64,000 nt of DNA from NCBI GenBank assembly GCA_030041335.1, contig JASHOB010000057.1, positions 30,405 through 94,404 of the forward strand, written 5' to 3'. The DNA comes from Alphaproteobacteria bacterium (GTDB lineage: Bacteria > Pseudomonadota > Alphaproteobacteria > ATCC43930 > CGMCC-115725). The position numbers and the translations under genes were made by a program. The notes under the pieces were generated by a model that saw nothing but the letters and a program-made list of their open reading frames with translations, searched no databases and had not been told where the DNA came from. Positions 18,939 through 27,649 of this stretch are shown here, one piece after another (the stretch's first letter is position 1; each line of letters begins with the position of its first letter).

Positions 18939-19454
18939 CTAGGCCCTGATCTCGACCGGCGTGCCGATATCGACCGCGAACCAGATGCGCTCGATCGACT
19001 TGTTGCCAACCGAGATGCAGCCGTCGGTCCAATCCCTGAAATAGCCGACCGGGTCAGTGTAACCGAACCGAAGCGGCATGCCGTGAATGCAGATATCGCC
19101 GCCGGCCTGCACGCCTTCCTCTTCGGAAAGGATGCGGTCGATCTCGTTCGGGTAATTGAGGTGGAGCGACAAAAAGTAAGGCGAATGAGGATTGAGGCCG
19201 TCGATCATATAGAAGCCTTCGGGCGTGCGCCCGTCGCTCTTCTCCAGTTTCGGTCCGATCGGATGTTCGCCTAGAGCGACGCGGAAGCTTTCCATGACCG
19301 TGCCGGCGCGAACCAACTCCAACACGCGCCGCGCCTTGTAAACCATGATCTTGTCGGCTTTGACCAGCTGGGCCCCGGCGCCGCGCGGCACAAATCCGGT
19401 AAGCCCCAGAGCCAGCGCGGACATAATCGTCCGCCGCGAATGTTTTTGAGACAC
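18939..19454 (-). CDS. L,D-transpeptidase (YkuD domain)
   Basis: A 171-residue exported protein. The N terminus has a twin-arginine-like signal (SRRTIMSALALGL), cleaved near AGA-Q. The YkuD catalytic signature is complete: His124-Gly in CIHGMPLRFG and Cys146 in TDGCISVGN. These enzymes make 3-3 cross-links in peptidoglycan or attach proteins to it in the periplasm. Start is GTG at 19454 with AGGAGG about 10 bases upstream; the alternative would remove the signal. It lies downstream of hpf with an 80-base gap. Short members like this often act in cell-wall remodelling, but the exact bond formed is unknown. Confidence 0.87.
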   Translation of the reverse strand: MSQKHSRRTIMSALALGLTGFVPRGAGAQLVKADKIMVYKARRVLELVRAGTVMESFRVALGEHPIGPKLEKSDGRTPEGFYMIDGLNPHSPYFLSLHLNYPNEIDRILSEEEGVQAGGDICIHGMPLRFGYTDPVGYFRDWTDGCISVGNKSIERIWFAVDIGTPVEIRA

Positions 19455-19534
19455 TGTTGATTGATCCCTCCTGAGTGACGCCTCCCGCTTCTCTTTTATA
19501 CCGTAAACGGGATTCCGCCGGCAAAGCCATTATC

Positions 19535-19900
19535 CTATTGCGAATCACCGTGCTCCGTGCCGCGATGGCGTTTCACCATGCCCTTGAGGCGGTGGGAATA
19601 GTCTTCGAGCTGGCGGCGCGCCTCGTCAAAGGCGTCGCGGACCGCCACATAAATGTCCTCGTGCGCGTGATGCGCGTCCGGGTGGCGCTTTGACACGATC
19701 TGCTTTCCCGGTACGGTCAGATCAACGCGCAGATAATAAAGTTTCCCTTTTTGATGGCCACGCGCGGTCGACTCGACCACCACCTTGCATGCCACGATGT
19801 TCGGGAAGAACTTGTCGAGCGCCACGGCTCGCTCGCGGATTTTGGCCTCGACAGCTTCCGAGACAGACATATTGCGGAAGGTTATCTGCGGCGCCGGCAT
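19535..19900 (-). CDS. hpf: Ribosome hibernation promoting factor, HPF/YfiA family
   Basis: A 121-residue protein with the beta-alpha-beta fold of HPF: ITFRNMSVSEAVEAKIRERA, then KVVVESTARGHQKGKLYYL and a C-terminal helix with DEARRQLEDYSHRLKG. It lacks the extra C-terminal domain of long HPF, so it is a short or truncated-tail form. It binds the 30S subunit and stores ribosomes in an inactive state during slow growth. It lies 6 bases downstream of the DoxX gene, suggesting one transcript, with the transpeptidase gene next. Confidence 0.87.
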   Translation of the reverse strand: MPAPQITFRNMSVSEAVEAKIRERAVALDKFFPNIVACKVVVESTARGHQKGKLYYLRVDLTVPGKQIVSKRHPDAHHAHEDIYVAVRDAFDEARRQLEDYSHRLKGMVKRHRGTEHGDSQ

Positions 19901-19906
19901 GGTCCC

Positions 19907-20284
19907 TCAGATCGGCGTGAATGCCAGAATAAGGAATGCGCCGGCGATAGCAATATTTCCGAACCAGAGGTTCTTATGGAGGAATTGTTCGAAGCTCGGT
20001 GGCATTCGCCACCATGGATGGGCCAGCGTCGGCGCCACCACGCAAAACAGCGCGAGGACCAGCGCGGAATAGGTCGCGGTCTGCGGAATGAAGAGGCAGA
20101 TCACCGAGACAATTTCATAAACGATCACGATCGGTAGCAAAATCTGCGGCACGGGCAGGCCGATCTCTTTTGCCATCATCTGAACGGTGTCGCCAAACCC
20201 GGTCGTATTGTTCCACACCCCCACTAGCATATAGAGTGCCAGCAGCACGCGGCCCGCCAATTGCGCGATATGCTCCCAGCCCAT
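19907..20284 (-). CDS. DoxX family membrane protein
   Basis: A 125-residue protein with four predicted membrane helices (about 8-25, 47-65, 69-88 and 105-123). The N-terminal GRVLLALYMLVGVWN and the second-helix region match the DoxX/SURF4-like family. Function is poorly defined; some relatives take part in thiosulfate or redox handling at the membrane. It is the first gene of a minus-strand group with hpf. About 257 bases with no convincing gene lie upstream of it, before the S4 gene. Confidence 0.75.
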   Translation of the reverse strand: MGWEHIAQLAGRVLLALYMLVGVWNNTTGFGDTVQMMAKEIGLPVPQILLPIVIVYEIVSVICLFIPQTATYSALVLALFCVVAPTLAHPWWRMPPSFEQFLHKNLWFGNIAIAGAFLILAFTPI

Positions 20285-20541
20285 GACGTTCCCCCATTTT
20301 CTTGGTCAGCGACTCTAGCGCGGATCTCGGCGGCAGGAAATATGAGGCCGGTCCCCGACCTGGATGAACCCCGGGGCTCGTCTCGCGTGACCATGATCGC
20401 GCGGCCGCTTTTTCTTGCGGCTTGCTGGCGGCGCGCCGATCGCGGCCGGCGCCTGTGGTCGCGCTCCTCTTCGGATCGGTCTCGCGACGGTGGTGAGCGG
20501 CCGAAAGCGGCGGGCGCAGAGCGTCGCCGGCGGCGAGCGGG

Positions 20542-20841
20542 CTAGCCTTCGATCACGGGGACCCAATCGGCAACGCGCCGGGTTGTCGCCACTTCCTCAT
20601 AGAGCAGCCGCGCTTCCGCCGCGGGGCCACGACGCTGGCCCAGAGCACGTATCTCGACGGTATGGTCGGCGGCCCCCGATCGCAGCAACACGCGGTCGCC
20701 AATTCGCGCGCGCTGCGCGGGCTTTACCGCCCGGCCGTCGAGCAACACAAGACCGTCCGCGATCTGCCGCGCCGCCAGCGACCGCGTCTTGGCGAAGCGA
20801 GCCTGCCAGAGCCATTTGTCGAGACGGACTCCGTCGCTCAT
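20542..20841 (-). CDS. S4 domain RNA-binding protein (HslR-like)
   Basis: A 99-residue protein starting directly with an S4 domain: VRLDKWLWQARFAKTRSLAA, then GLVLLDGRAVKPAQRARIGD. This resembles HslR/Hsp15, which in E. coli binds stalled 50S subunits carrying nascent chains. Its start overlaps the stop of the upstream helicase gene (ATGA), so the two are translationally coupled. Pairing of an S4 protein with an SUV3-type helicase suggests a joint RNA or ribosome role, which is inference. Confidence 0.85.
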   Translation of the reverse strand: MSDGVRLDKWLWQARFAKTRSLAARQIADGLVLLDGRAVKPAQRARIGDRVLLRSGAADHTVEIRALGQRRGPAAEARLLYEEVATTRRVADWVPVIEG

Positions 20842-23390
20842 CGTCCTAGGTTCAGCTCCTTGAGTTTGGCGAAAGGATGGTCGCTCGCCACCTCGGCGCG
20901 ATGCGCGCGCCGTGCTGCGGGCCGGTGCCGTTTGGCAGGGTGACCGGGCCGCGGGTGGAATGTCACCGCACCGGCGGCGTCGGCGACCGCACGATAGCCC
21001 AGGGCCGGCAACATCGTTGGCAATTCCTCGAGCCGCGCGCCGGCGAGCTTCGCGAGCTCCACCGTTGCCGCAAACGGGCCCTGCCGCGCCAGACGCCGCA
21101 GCGTTGCGTCGAGGGTCTCGGCGCGATCAACGCGCAGGAGGCGCTCGCCCAGAAGGACGAAGCCGAGCGCCGCATAAAATTCCTCCGATACCGCCGGGTC
21201 ACGCGTCGCCGCCGTCCCCGAAGGCAGGGCGGGCACGGAGGCGCCGCGTGCAGCCGACCACAAGGCAGCGCGCAGCGCCTGCCCCCTTGGTTTGAGCAAC
21301 ACCGGCACATAGAGGTTGCGCGCGCCGAAATGCAGGCCGCGCCGCGCCAGCGCCTTGCGCTCGCCCGGCGGCAGCGCCGCGACCGCATCGGCAATGGCAA
21401 CCCTGGGCAGCACCCCCAGCCCCTCGCGCAGGCGGAACAGGATCGCACGGGCGTGACCGGACCATGCGCTCTCGTCTTCACCGGCAAGGAGCGGGCCCAG
21501 CCCGCGGTGCAGTTCTGCGCGCACGAAGCTGGTGACTCGGCGCCTGACGCGCGCGCGCGCATCGCCCTCGAGGCTCTCGACGGCGCGCAGCGCCGCTTGC
21601 GGGTGCAACATATCGTCGCCCGGGGCAAGATGCGCGACTTCTTCTCCCCGCCACAGGACTTTGCCGTCGGCCACCAGGCAAAATTCCATATCCGGAGCGT
21701 CGGACAATCGCCGCACCCGCATCGCGATCTCGCTCCGCAACGCGCCCTGTGCCGCCGCCAATAGCGGTTTGGGCAGGTCACCGTCGGGCTCAAAGCGAAA
21801 ACCGTGGAGTCGGCCGATCGCCTGACCCTCGACCTGGACCTCGCCCGCGGCGTCGACCGACGCCAAGAGATCGGCGCGGTCATGGCGCCGCCGCGCCATG
21901 ATGCCGGAATGACGATCGACGAAACGCTGCGTCAGCCGATCGTGCAACGCGTCCGACAGCCGGTCCTCGATGGCGCGGGCGCGCTCTTGCCATGATGCTG
22001 CGTCGGGAAGCCAATCGGGCCGGTGCGCGATATAGGTCCAGGTGCGGATGTGGGCGATGCGGTTCATCAACGTGTCGATGTCGCCATCGGCACGATCGAG
22101 ACGACTGACCTGCGCCGCCACCCAGTCGATCGGCAGCCGCCCGGTTGGTCCGCACAGATGGCGGAAGATCTGACCCAGGAGGCGCGCGTGCTGTTCCGAC
22201 ATCACCTTGCGGAAATCCGGAATTTGGCAGACCTCCCACAGGAGCCGCACCAGATCGCGCGTCGGCGCCAGCGTCGCAATGTCGGCGTCGCGCGCCAGCG
22301 TCGCCAGTGCCTGATGATCATCGGCGTCGCGGGTGGTGATCAGGCCGGGCTGGCGCGGCCGCGCCTCGAGGCTCCGCAGCAGTGCAGTCAGCGAAGAAAA
22401 ATCGAGCCGCGCGTTGCGCCAATAGAGCCGCGTCAGCGGATCAAAACGATGCTCCTCGATCGCGGCGACCAGCTCCGGCGTCAACGACGACTCGTCGGCG
22501 GTGACGCCGAAAGTGCCGTCGCTCATATGACGCCCCGCGCGGCCGGCGATCTGCGCGATCTCGGGCGCCGCGAGACGGCGGGGCACGCGGCCGTCGAACT
22601 TCACCAGCTTGGCGAAGGCGACATGGTCGAGGTCCATGTTGAGGCCCATGCCGATCGCGTCGGTCGCAACCATGTAGTCGACCTCGCCAGCCTGGAACAT
22701 GCCGACCTGTGCGTTGCGTGCCCGCGGACTGAGCGCGCCCATCACCACCGCGGTGCCGCCGCGCCGGCGGCGGATCGCCTCCGCCAGTTCGAACACCTCG
22801 GCAACGGCGAAGGCCACCACGGCGCTGCGTGGCGGCAAGCGCTGCAGCTTCTTCTCGCCGGTATAGGTCAGCGTGGAAAAACGCGGCCGCGATACGAGCT
22901 GCGCTTCGGGCACCAGGCGCTTCAGCAACGGCTTGATCGTGTCGGCGCCCAAAAACATGGTTTCGGCGGTGCCGCGCGCATGCAGGAGCCGGTCGGTGAA
23001 GACGTGGCCCCGCTCCGGATCCCCGCAAAGCTGGATTTCGTCGATCGCCATGAATTCGACGGCGCGGTCGAGCGGCATCGATTCGACCGTACAGACGAAA
23101 TAGGCCGGATTAGGCGGCAGGATCTTCTCCTCGCCGGTGATCAGCGCGACCTTGCGCGCGCCCTTGAGGCGCACCACCCGGTCGTAGTTTTCCCGCGCCA
23201 GCAGCCGCAAAGGAAAGCCGATCATGCCGTTTTGATGACCGAGCATGCGCTCGATGGCGAGGTGGGTCTTGCCGGTATTGGTAGGCCCGAGAACGGCCGT
23301 CACGCGCGGGGCGGTGGAAGACACGTCCCTTACATCATCACGATTTGCGCGAAAGGCAAGAGGGCGCAATGGCGCGGCGTCAGGGACCAT
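20838..23390 (-). CDS. SUV3-like ATP-dependent RNA helicase
   Basis: About 850 residues. From the ATG at 23390, Walker A GPTNTGKTH is at 35-43, the DExH-like box is AIDEIQL, motif V is ATDAIGMGLNMDLDHVAF and motif VI is QIAGRAGRH. This is the pattern of mitochondrial degradosome helicase SUV3 and its alphaproteobacterial homologues. The region after about 400 is Arg- and Ala-rich and poorly conserved. The start is uncertain: a GTG at 23324 begins closer to the helicase core, while the frame is open to 23534; none has a good ribosome site. It probably unwinds structured RNA for degradation. It is followed by the S4 gene with a 4-base overlap. Confidence 0.82.
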   Translation of the reverse strand: MVPDAAPLRPLAFRANRDDVRDVSSTAPRVTAVLGPTNTGKTHLAIERMLGHQNGMIGFPLRLLARENYDRVVRLKGARKVALITGEEKILPPNPAYFVCTVESMPLDRAVEFMAIDEIQLCGDPERGHVFTDRLLHARGTAETMFLGADTIKPLLKRLVPEAQLVSRPRFSTLTYTGEKKLQRLPPRSAVVAFAVAEVFELAEAIRRRRGGTAVVMGALSPRARNAQVGMFQAGEVDYMVATDAIGMGLNMDLDHVAFAKLVKFDGRVPRRLAAPEIAQIAGRAGRHMSDGTFGVTADESSLTPELVAAIEEHRFDPLTRLYWRNARLDFSSLTALLRSLEARPRQPGLITTRDADDHQALATLARDADIATLAPTRDLVRLLWEVCQIPDFRKVMSEQHARLLGQIFRHLCGPTGRLPIDWVAAQVSRLDRADGDIDTLMNRIAHIRTWTYIAHRPDWLPDAASWQERARAIEDRLSDALHDRLTQRFVDRHSGIMARRRHDRADLLASVDAAGEVQVEGQAIGRLHGFRFEPDGDLPKPLLAAAQGALRSEIAMRVRRLSDAPDMEFCLVADGKVLWRGEEVAHLAPGDDMLHPQAALRAVESLEGDARARVRRRVTSFVRAELHRGLGPLLAGEDESAWSGHARAILFRLREGLGVLPRVAIADAVAALPPGERKALARRGLHFGARNLYVPVLLKPRGQALRAALWSAARGASVPALPSGTAATRDPAVSEEFYAALGFVLLGERLLRVDRAETLDATLRRLARQGPFAATVELAKLAGARLEELPTMLPALGYRAVADAAGAVTFHPRPGHPAKRHRPAARRAHRAEVASDHPFAKLKELNLGR

Positions 23391-23640
23391 AAGCCCGGTG
23401 ACCAACCCGGTCGCGCCGCGGCTGAGCAGTGGCACCGGCCGACATCGAAACCCCGAAGCGACGACGCCACGACCGCAACCTCTGGAAGCGGCCGAGGGCG
23501 CGCGTCGCGCGCCGGCAATTGGCGGCTCGGGCACAGGGTCACCGACCGTTCCGGCGGCATCGCGGCTGCCGCAACGTTCCGCCCGAATCGTCGGTTGAAT
23601 TCGCGTCCCCCGCCGCCCTTGCCGCGGGGAGCGCTGCGGT

Positions 23641-23847
23641 TCAATCGATGCCGATCATGACGTCGGAGGCCTTGATCACGGCATAGGCCTCTTGGCCACG
23701 CTTCAGCTTCAACGCGGCGACGGCTTCATTGGTGATCGAAGCGGTGATGGTGGTGTCACCGGCCGTGAGCACGACGTGCGAGGTGGTCGCGCCCTTCTTG
23801 ATGGTCTTGATCCGGCCCTTGATGACGTTGCGTGCGCTGAGTTTCAT
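23641..23847 (-). CDS. Molbindin (TOBE/Mop domain protein)
   Basis: A 68-residue protein that is a single Mop domain: KLSARNVIKGRIKTIKKGA, then TTITASITNEAVAALKLKRG and AYAVIKASDVMIG. Molbindins bind molybdate or tungstate oxyanions as cytoplasmic oligomers and buffer the metal. A GAGGGG site lies 8 bases before the ATG. No molybdate transporter or cofactor genes are nearby. The family match is strong for such a short protein. Confidence 0.88.
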   Translation of the reverse strand: MKLSARNVIKGRIKTIKKGATTSHVVLTAGDTTITASITNEAVAALKLKRGQEAYAVIKASDVMIGID

Positions 23848-24093
23848 CTCCTAACCCCTCGAATGACCATGCCAACCATCCATGCGATCCCCTATGGTGC
23901 CTTGGTCGCCGACGGGGCGGGAGCCCCCCGAAAGCAACGGCAATCGGCGCGACAAGTCGTTGAACGCCGCGGGGTGCGGCCTAAATGATACGCATCCGGC
24001 GTAAATCGCCGGTCGCATCGCGGCCAAGAAACCGAGCGCATGCGGAAGAATTCGCGACCCATCCCCGCTGCCGCCGCGCGCGCATGAAGCAAT

Positions 24094-24167
24094 CGGTACC
24101 GGTCTTATTGACCGCTGACCTGACGGTGCCGTTCTCGCGCCTCCTGACCCTTGAACGGACGGTACCG
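24094..24167. promoter_or_regulatory. Three CGGTRCCG palindromes upstream of htpG
   Basis: CGGTACCG occurs at 24094-24101 and 24160-24167, and CGGTGCCG at 24124-24131. The second and third sit in a longer shared context (GACGGTRCCGTT). The third is inside the spacer of the candidate heat-shock promoter, where a bound protein would block RNA polymerase. Repeated, spaced palindromes in a promoter suggest operator sites for an unidentified regulator. Confidence 0.4.
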
Positions 24168-24179
24168 TTTGCCCCATAT
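24150..24179 (+). promoter_or_regulatory. Sigma-32 (RpoH) promoter for htpG
   Basis: CTTGAA at 24150-24155 and CCCCATAT at 24172-24179 match the heat-shock consensus CTTGAAA-N(11-16)-CCCCATNT with a 15-base spacer counted after the seventh -35 base, the only mismatch in the -35. It ends 32 bases before the htpG start codon. htpG is a classic RpoH target, so sequence and context agree. Confidence 0.75.
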
Positions 24180-24211
24180 CTTCGCCGGTCGCACAGAGGA
24201 ATAGGAAACCG

Positions 24212-26077
24212 ATGCCCCAAGAAACCCGGACTTTCCAGGCGGAAGTCAGCCGCCTGTTAGACATTGTCGCCCACTCGCTTTACAGCCAAAAGGAAATCTT
24301 CCTGCGTGAGCTGATTTCCAATGCCTCCGACGCCTGTGACCGGCTGCGTTATCTGGCGCTGACCAGGCCGGAGCTGATCGCCGATGATCCCGAGCTGGCC
24401 GTCACGCTCACGCCTGACAAGAAAGCCAATACGCTCACGGTCGCCGATAACGGCATCGGCATGTCGCACGACGAGCTGGTGGAGAATCTCGGCACGATCG
24501 CCCGCTCCGGCACGGCGTCTTTCGTCCAGAGCCTTTCGGGCGACGCCAAGAAAGATATGGCGCTGATCGGTCAATTCGGGGTCGGCTTCTACTCTGCCTT
24601 CATGGTGGCAAAGCGGGTCGATGTGGTGTCGCGCAAAGCCGGCGAAAGCGCGGCCTGGCGCTGGTCGTCCGACGGCAAGGGCGAATTCACCATCGAACCC
24701 GCCGAGCACGCGGGCCGCGGCACCACCATCACCCTGTTCCTCAATGACGACGAGAAGGACTTTCTCGAGGACTACCGCATCCGCAACGTGGTGAAGACCT
24801 ATTCCGACCATATCGCGCTGCCGATCCGTCTCATCAGCGACGACAAGACATCGACAATCAACGCCGCCTCCGCGCTGTGGACACGGCCAAAAGGCGAGAT
24901 CACGCCGGAGCAATACAAGGAATTCTATCACGATGCCGCCCACCAGTTCGACGAACCGTGGCTGACGATTCACGCCAAGGCCGAAGGCAAGCTCGAATAT
25001 ACCAGCCTGCTGTTCATCCCCTCGACCAAGCCGTTCGATCTGTTCGACGTCGATCGCAAGGCCCGGGTGAAACTCTATGTCCGCCGCGTCTACATCACCG
25101 ACGAGGCGCCCGGCCTGGTGCCGCCTTATCTGCGCTTCCTCAAAGGCATCGTCGATTCGGAAGATCTGCCGCTCAACATCAGCCGCGAGATGCTGCAGCA
25201 CAACCCGATGGTGGCGCGGATGAAAAGCCAGATCGTGAAGCGCGTGATCTCGGAGCTGGCGAAAAGGGCCAAGGATGAGCCCGCGGAGTACGCCAAATTC
25301 TGGGATAATTTGGGGGTGGTGCTGAAAGAGGGCATTTACGAAGATTTCGAAAATCGCGAGGCCTTGGTGCCGTTGGTGCGCTTCCACTCGACGGCGGTGG
25401 AGGGACTGACCTCGCTCGACGACTATATTGCGCGGATGAAGCCCGGCCAGAAGGCGATCTACTTCATCACCGGCGACAGGCTCGAGACGCTGCAAAAATC
25501 ACCGCAGCTCGAGGGTTTCCGCGCCAAGGGCGTCGAGGCCATGTTGTTGACCGATCCCGTCGACGAGTTCTGGCTGCCGGCGCTTGGCGAATATCAGAAG
25601 CACGAATTCCACTCGGTCACGCGCGGCGCGCCCGAACTCGACCAGATCGAGGCGCCGGACCAGGAAGCGCATGAACAAAAGCAGGAGGCGCCGAAAACCG
25701 ACCTCGCCAGTCTCATCGCCTTGTTCAAGCTGACGCTCGGCGACGCGGTGCGCGACGTGCGTCCCTCCGAGCGCCTGACCGAGAGCGCCGTGTGCCTGGT
25801 CGCCGATAAAGAAGATATGGATCTCCATATGGAGCGCCTGTTGCGGCAGCATCGCCGTACCGTTGGCGACGTGAAGCGCATTCTCGAAATCAACCCGAAG
25901 CACAAGCTGATCGCCCGCCTGGCCGACCGGGCCGGCAAGGACGGCGCCGCCGATGCGCTCGAGGATTTCGTCTGGCTGTTGTTCGACCAGGCGCGGCTGT
26001 TGGAGGGCGAGGTGCTGCCCGATCCGACCGCTTTCGCCACGCGCATGTCGGCGGCTCTGGAAAAGGGGTTGGGGTAA
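24212..26077 (+). CDS. htpG: Molecular chaperone HtpG (bacterial Hsp90)
   Basis: A 621-residue protein of normal length. The N-terminal ATPase domain shows FLRELISNASDACDRLRYLA, the Bergerat-fold motifs VADNGIGMSHDEL and GQFGVGFYSAFMVA. The middle domain has GIVDSEDLPLNISREMLQ, and the C-terminal dimerisation domain ends near residue 620. It acts as an ATP-driven chaperone in the cytoplasm. GAGGA lies about 10 bases before the ATG. The upstream RpoH-type promoter indicates heat-shock control, and three palindromes in the same region suggest a second layer. Confidence 0.96.
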   Translation: MPQETRTFQAEVSRLLDIVAHSLYSQKEIFLRELISNASDACDRLRYLALTRPELIADDPELAVTLTPDKKANTLTVADNGIGMSHDELVENLGTIARSGTASFVQSLSGDAKKDMALIGQFGVGFYSAFMVAKRVDVVSRKAGESAAWRWSSDGKGEFTIEPAEHAGRGTTITLFLNDDEKDFLEDYRIRNVVKTYSDHIALPIRLISDDKTSTINAASALWTRPKGEITPEQYKEFYHDAAHQFDEPWLTIHAKAEGKLEYTSLLFIPSTKPFDLFDVDRKARVKLYVRRVYITDEAPGLVPPYLRFLKGIVDSEDLPLNISREMLQHNPMVARMKSQIVKRVISELAKRAKDEPAEYAKFWDNLGVVLKEGIYEDFENREALVPLVRFHSTAVEGLTSLDDYIARMKPGQKAIYFITGDRLETLQKSPQLEGFRAKGVEAMLLTDPVDEFWLPALGEYQKHEFHSVTRGAPELDQIEAPDQEAHEQKQEAPKTDLASLIALFKLTLGDAVRDVRPSERLTESAVCLVADKEDMDLHMERLLRQHRRTVGDVKRILEINPKHKLIARLADRAGKDGAADALEDFVWLLFDQARLLEGEVLPDPTAFATRMSAALEKGLG

Positions 26078-26125
26078 ACCCGGGTGCCGCGGAAGGCTGC
26101 GGGCCTCAACCGGTGGCGGGCTCGC

Positions 26126-26845
26126 CTAGCTCGACGGACCGGATAGCGCCGCCGCCCTAAGAATCGGGCCGGTGCCACCGACCTGCAACAGCACCGCGAT
26201 CTCGTCGCCGGTGGCGCTGGCTTCGGGAACATCGAGATCGAGCGGCGGGCCGTGCCAGGTACCGACGGACGTGAAGCTGCGCACCACCTGATAATCGTTT
26301 GCCGTGGCGCCCTCATTCTCGCCACGCAACACCTTGGTCTGGCGCTGCCGGTCGATGCCGACCAGCCACACCGTTGCCGCCGCCGCGGTGTTGCCGGCGC
26401 CGACATGAATGTGATAGCCGCGGTCCCGCTTCTCGACGGACAAGGCTGGGCCGAGCCGGAGCTGCTGCCGGGCCGTTGCGAGCAATGGCGCAATCTTCTT
26501 GGGCTCGGAGCCCACCCCTTCGCTGCCGCCGTCGATCACCATTTGCGGCGTATAGACATAGTGCAGGCCAAGCCGTTCGCCATAAGCGCGTTGGCGCGCC
26601 GCCGCGAGCGGCAAGGAATAGGGATCGGTCCAGCCGATATAGTTCCAGTAGTCGATGTGGAAACCGAGCGCCAGAATCCCCGGCTGGCGCGCCAGTTGGC
26701 CGAGATAAGCATCCGCCGGCGGGCAGGAACTGCAGCCCTGGCTGGTAAAGAGCTCGACGACAACCGGCGGGTTCGAAGCCGTCTCGGCATGCGCCGGAAG
26801 GACCAGCGCCATCAGTGTCGCCGCGTGCCAGAACTCCCTAACCAT
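26126..26845 (-). CDS. DUF1223 secreted thioredoxin-like protein
   Basis: A 239-residue exported protein. A signal peptide covers residues 1-20 (ATLMALVLPAHA). The DUF1223 signature follows: VVVELFTSQGCSSCPPADAYL, with a CxxC pair at Cys38 and Cys41, then GFHIDYWNYIGWTDPYS. The fold is thioredoxin-like but the redox partner and substrate are unknown. I use the ATG at 26845, five codons inside the longest frame, because the signal peptide starts there. It converges with htpG across 48 bases and is downstream of the SIMPL gene, possibly in one transcript. Confidence 0.82.
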   Translation of the reverse strand: MVREFWHAATLMALVLPAHAETASNPPVVVELFTSQGCSSCPPADAYLGQLARQPGILALGFHIDYWNYIGWTDPYSLPLAAARQRAYGERLGLHYVYTPQMVIDGGSEGVGSEPKKIAPLLATARQQLRLGPALSVEKRDRGYHIHVGAGNTAAAATVWLVGIDRQRQTKVLRGENEGATANDYQVVRSFTSVGTWHGPPLDLDVPEASATGDEIAVLLQVGGTGPILRAAALSGPSS

Positions 26846-26920
26846 GCTCGAATATTGCACGTCGGCGCCGCGCGCTGCCAGTCAATTGCAGTCACGAGCC
26901 AGTGATCGTTTGATAACCAA

Positions 26921-27634
26921 CTATTTTTCCGGGACCAGCGCGATGTCCGCATCGACGGTGAGCGTGACCGTGCCGTTGCCGGCGGCCACGGCCGGCGGCG
27001 GCATCGCGGCAGCGAAGGCGCGTGCCTCCATCATTACCGGACGCAGTCCCGGAGGCGGCTGCATTGCGTTGCCGACCCGCAAGTTGACGATGCGCGCCAC
27101 CTTCAGTCGCAGGGTCGCCGCGATCTCGCCGGCGCGCGCGGTTAGCGCGTTGAGCGCGTCGTCGGTCAGCGACCGCTGCGCCGCGCGCAAGCTCTCGGGT
27201 GCGACGTCGAAATTCATGTCGGCAATCGTCAACCCGTCGGCCTGCAACTCGGCCGCGAGGTTCAAGAGCGTCCCGAAGTTGCGGCCGATCAGAAAAAGGT
27301 CCTGAACCGCGTGCCATTGCGGCGGCACCGGCTTGCCGTCGGAGCCGGACGTGCGCTCGTCGGTTTGATAGTTGCCGCTCGCGGCTGCGACGGTCGCCAC
27401 CGTCTTCACCTTGGCAAGCGCCGTACTCATGCGGCGATTAAGTTCGGCCTGGACCCGAACCCGATCGGTGCCGGTCACCTCGACGCGCATCGCAATCGTC
27501 AGCCGGTCGCGCGGCACCATCCGTTCGGCGGTTTCGTTGAGCTGCAGCAGGGTGGGGCTTGGCCCCGGCTCGGCAGCCTGTGCGGGCACCGCAACCGCAA
27601 GTATAGCCGCCACCGCAAGACCACCGATCCGCAT
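26921..27634 (-). CDS. SIMPL domain-containing (DUF541) periplasmic protein
   Basis: A 237-residue protein with a signal peptide (AAILAVAVPAQA, cleaved near residue 20) and the SIMPL domain: LQLNETAERMVPRDRLTIAM, internal repeats of Ala/Thr-rich helices, and the C-terminal PGLRPVMMEARAFA followed by VTLTVDADIALV. E. coli YggE is the best-known relative; it forms ring-like oligomers and is linked to oxidative stress. The gene follows acnA after 15 bases on the same strand and may be read from the acnA promoter. Confidence 0.85.
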   Translation of the reverse strand: MRIGGLAVAAILAVAVPAQAAEPGPSPTLLQLNETAERMVPRDRLTIAMRVEVTGTDRVRVQAELNRRMSTALAKVKTVATVAAASGNYQTDERTSGSDGKPVPPQWHAVQDLFLIGRNFGTLLNLAAELQADGLTIADMNFDVAPESLRAAQRSLTDDALNALTARAGEIAATLRLKVARIVNLRVGNAMQPPPGLRPVMMEARAFAAAMPPPAVAAGNGTVTLTVDADIALVPEK

Positions 27635-27649
27635 GATGGTTTCCCAGTC

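Larger units (their letters stand above)
23848..24211. other. Divergent intergenic region, molbindin to htpG
   Basis: This 364-base gap holds the htpG promoter region. Within 24094-24179 I find three CGGTRCCG palindromes and a near-consensus sigma-32 promoter (both listed separately). The half nearer the molbindin gene shows nothing I can identify. A minus-strand frame of 137 codons across the gap has no recognisable features and overlaps the promoter, so I do not call it a gene. Confidence 0.6.

Noticed and set aside
22023..23660. 545-codon plus-strand frame opposite the SUV3-like helicase
   Set aside because: Antisense shadow of a gene with clear helicase motifs, and it runs into the molbindin gene.
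23851..24264. 137-codon minus-strand frame in the htpG upstream region
   Set aside because: It covers the heat-shock promoter and palindromes, shows no family features and lacks a ribosome site; its repeated NGTVRS is just the palindromes read in frame.
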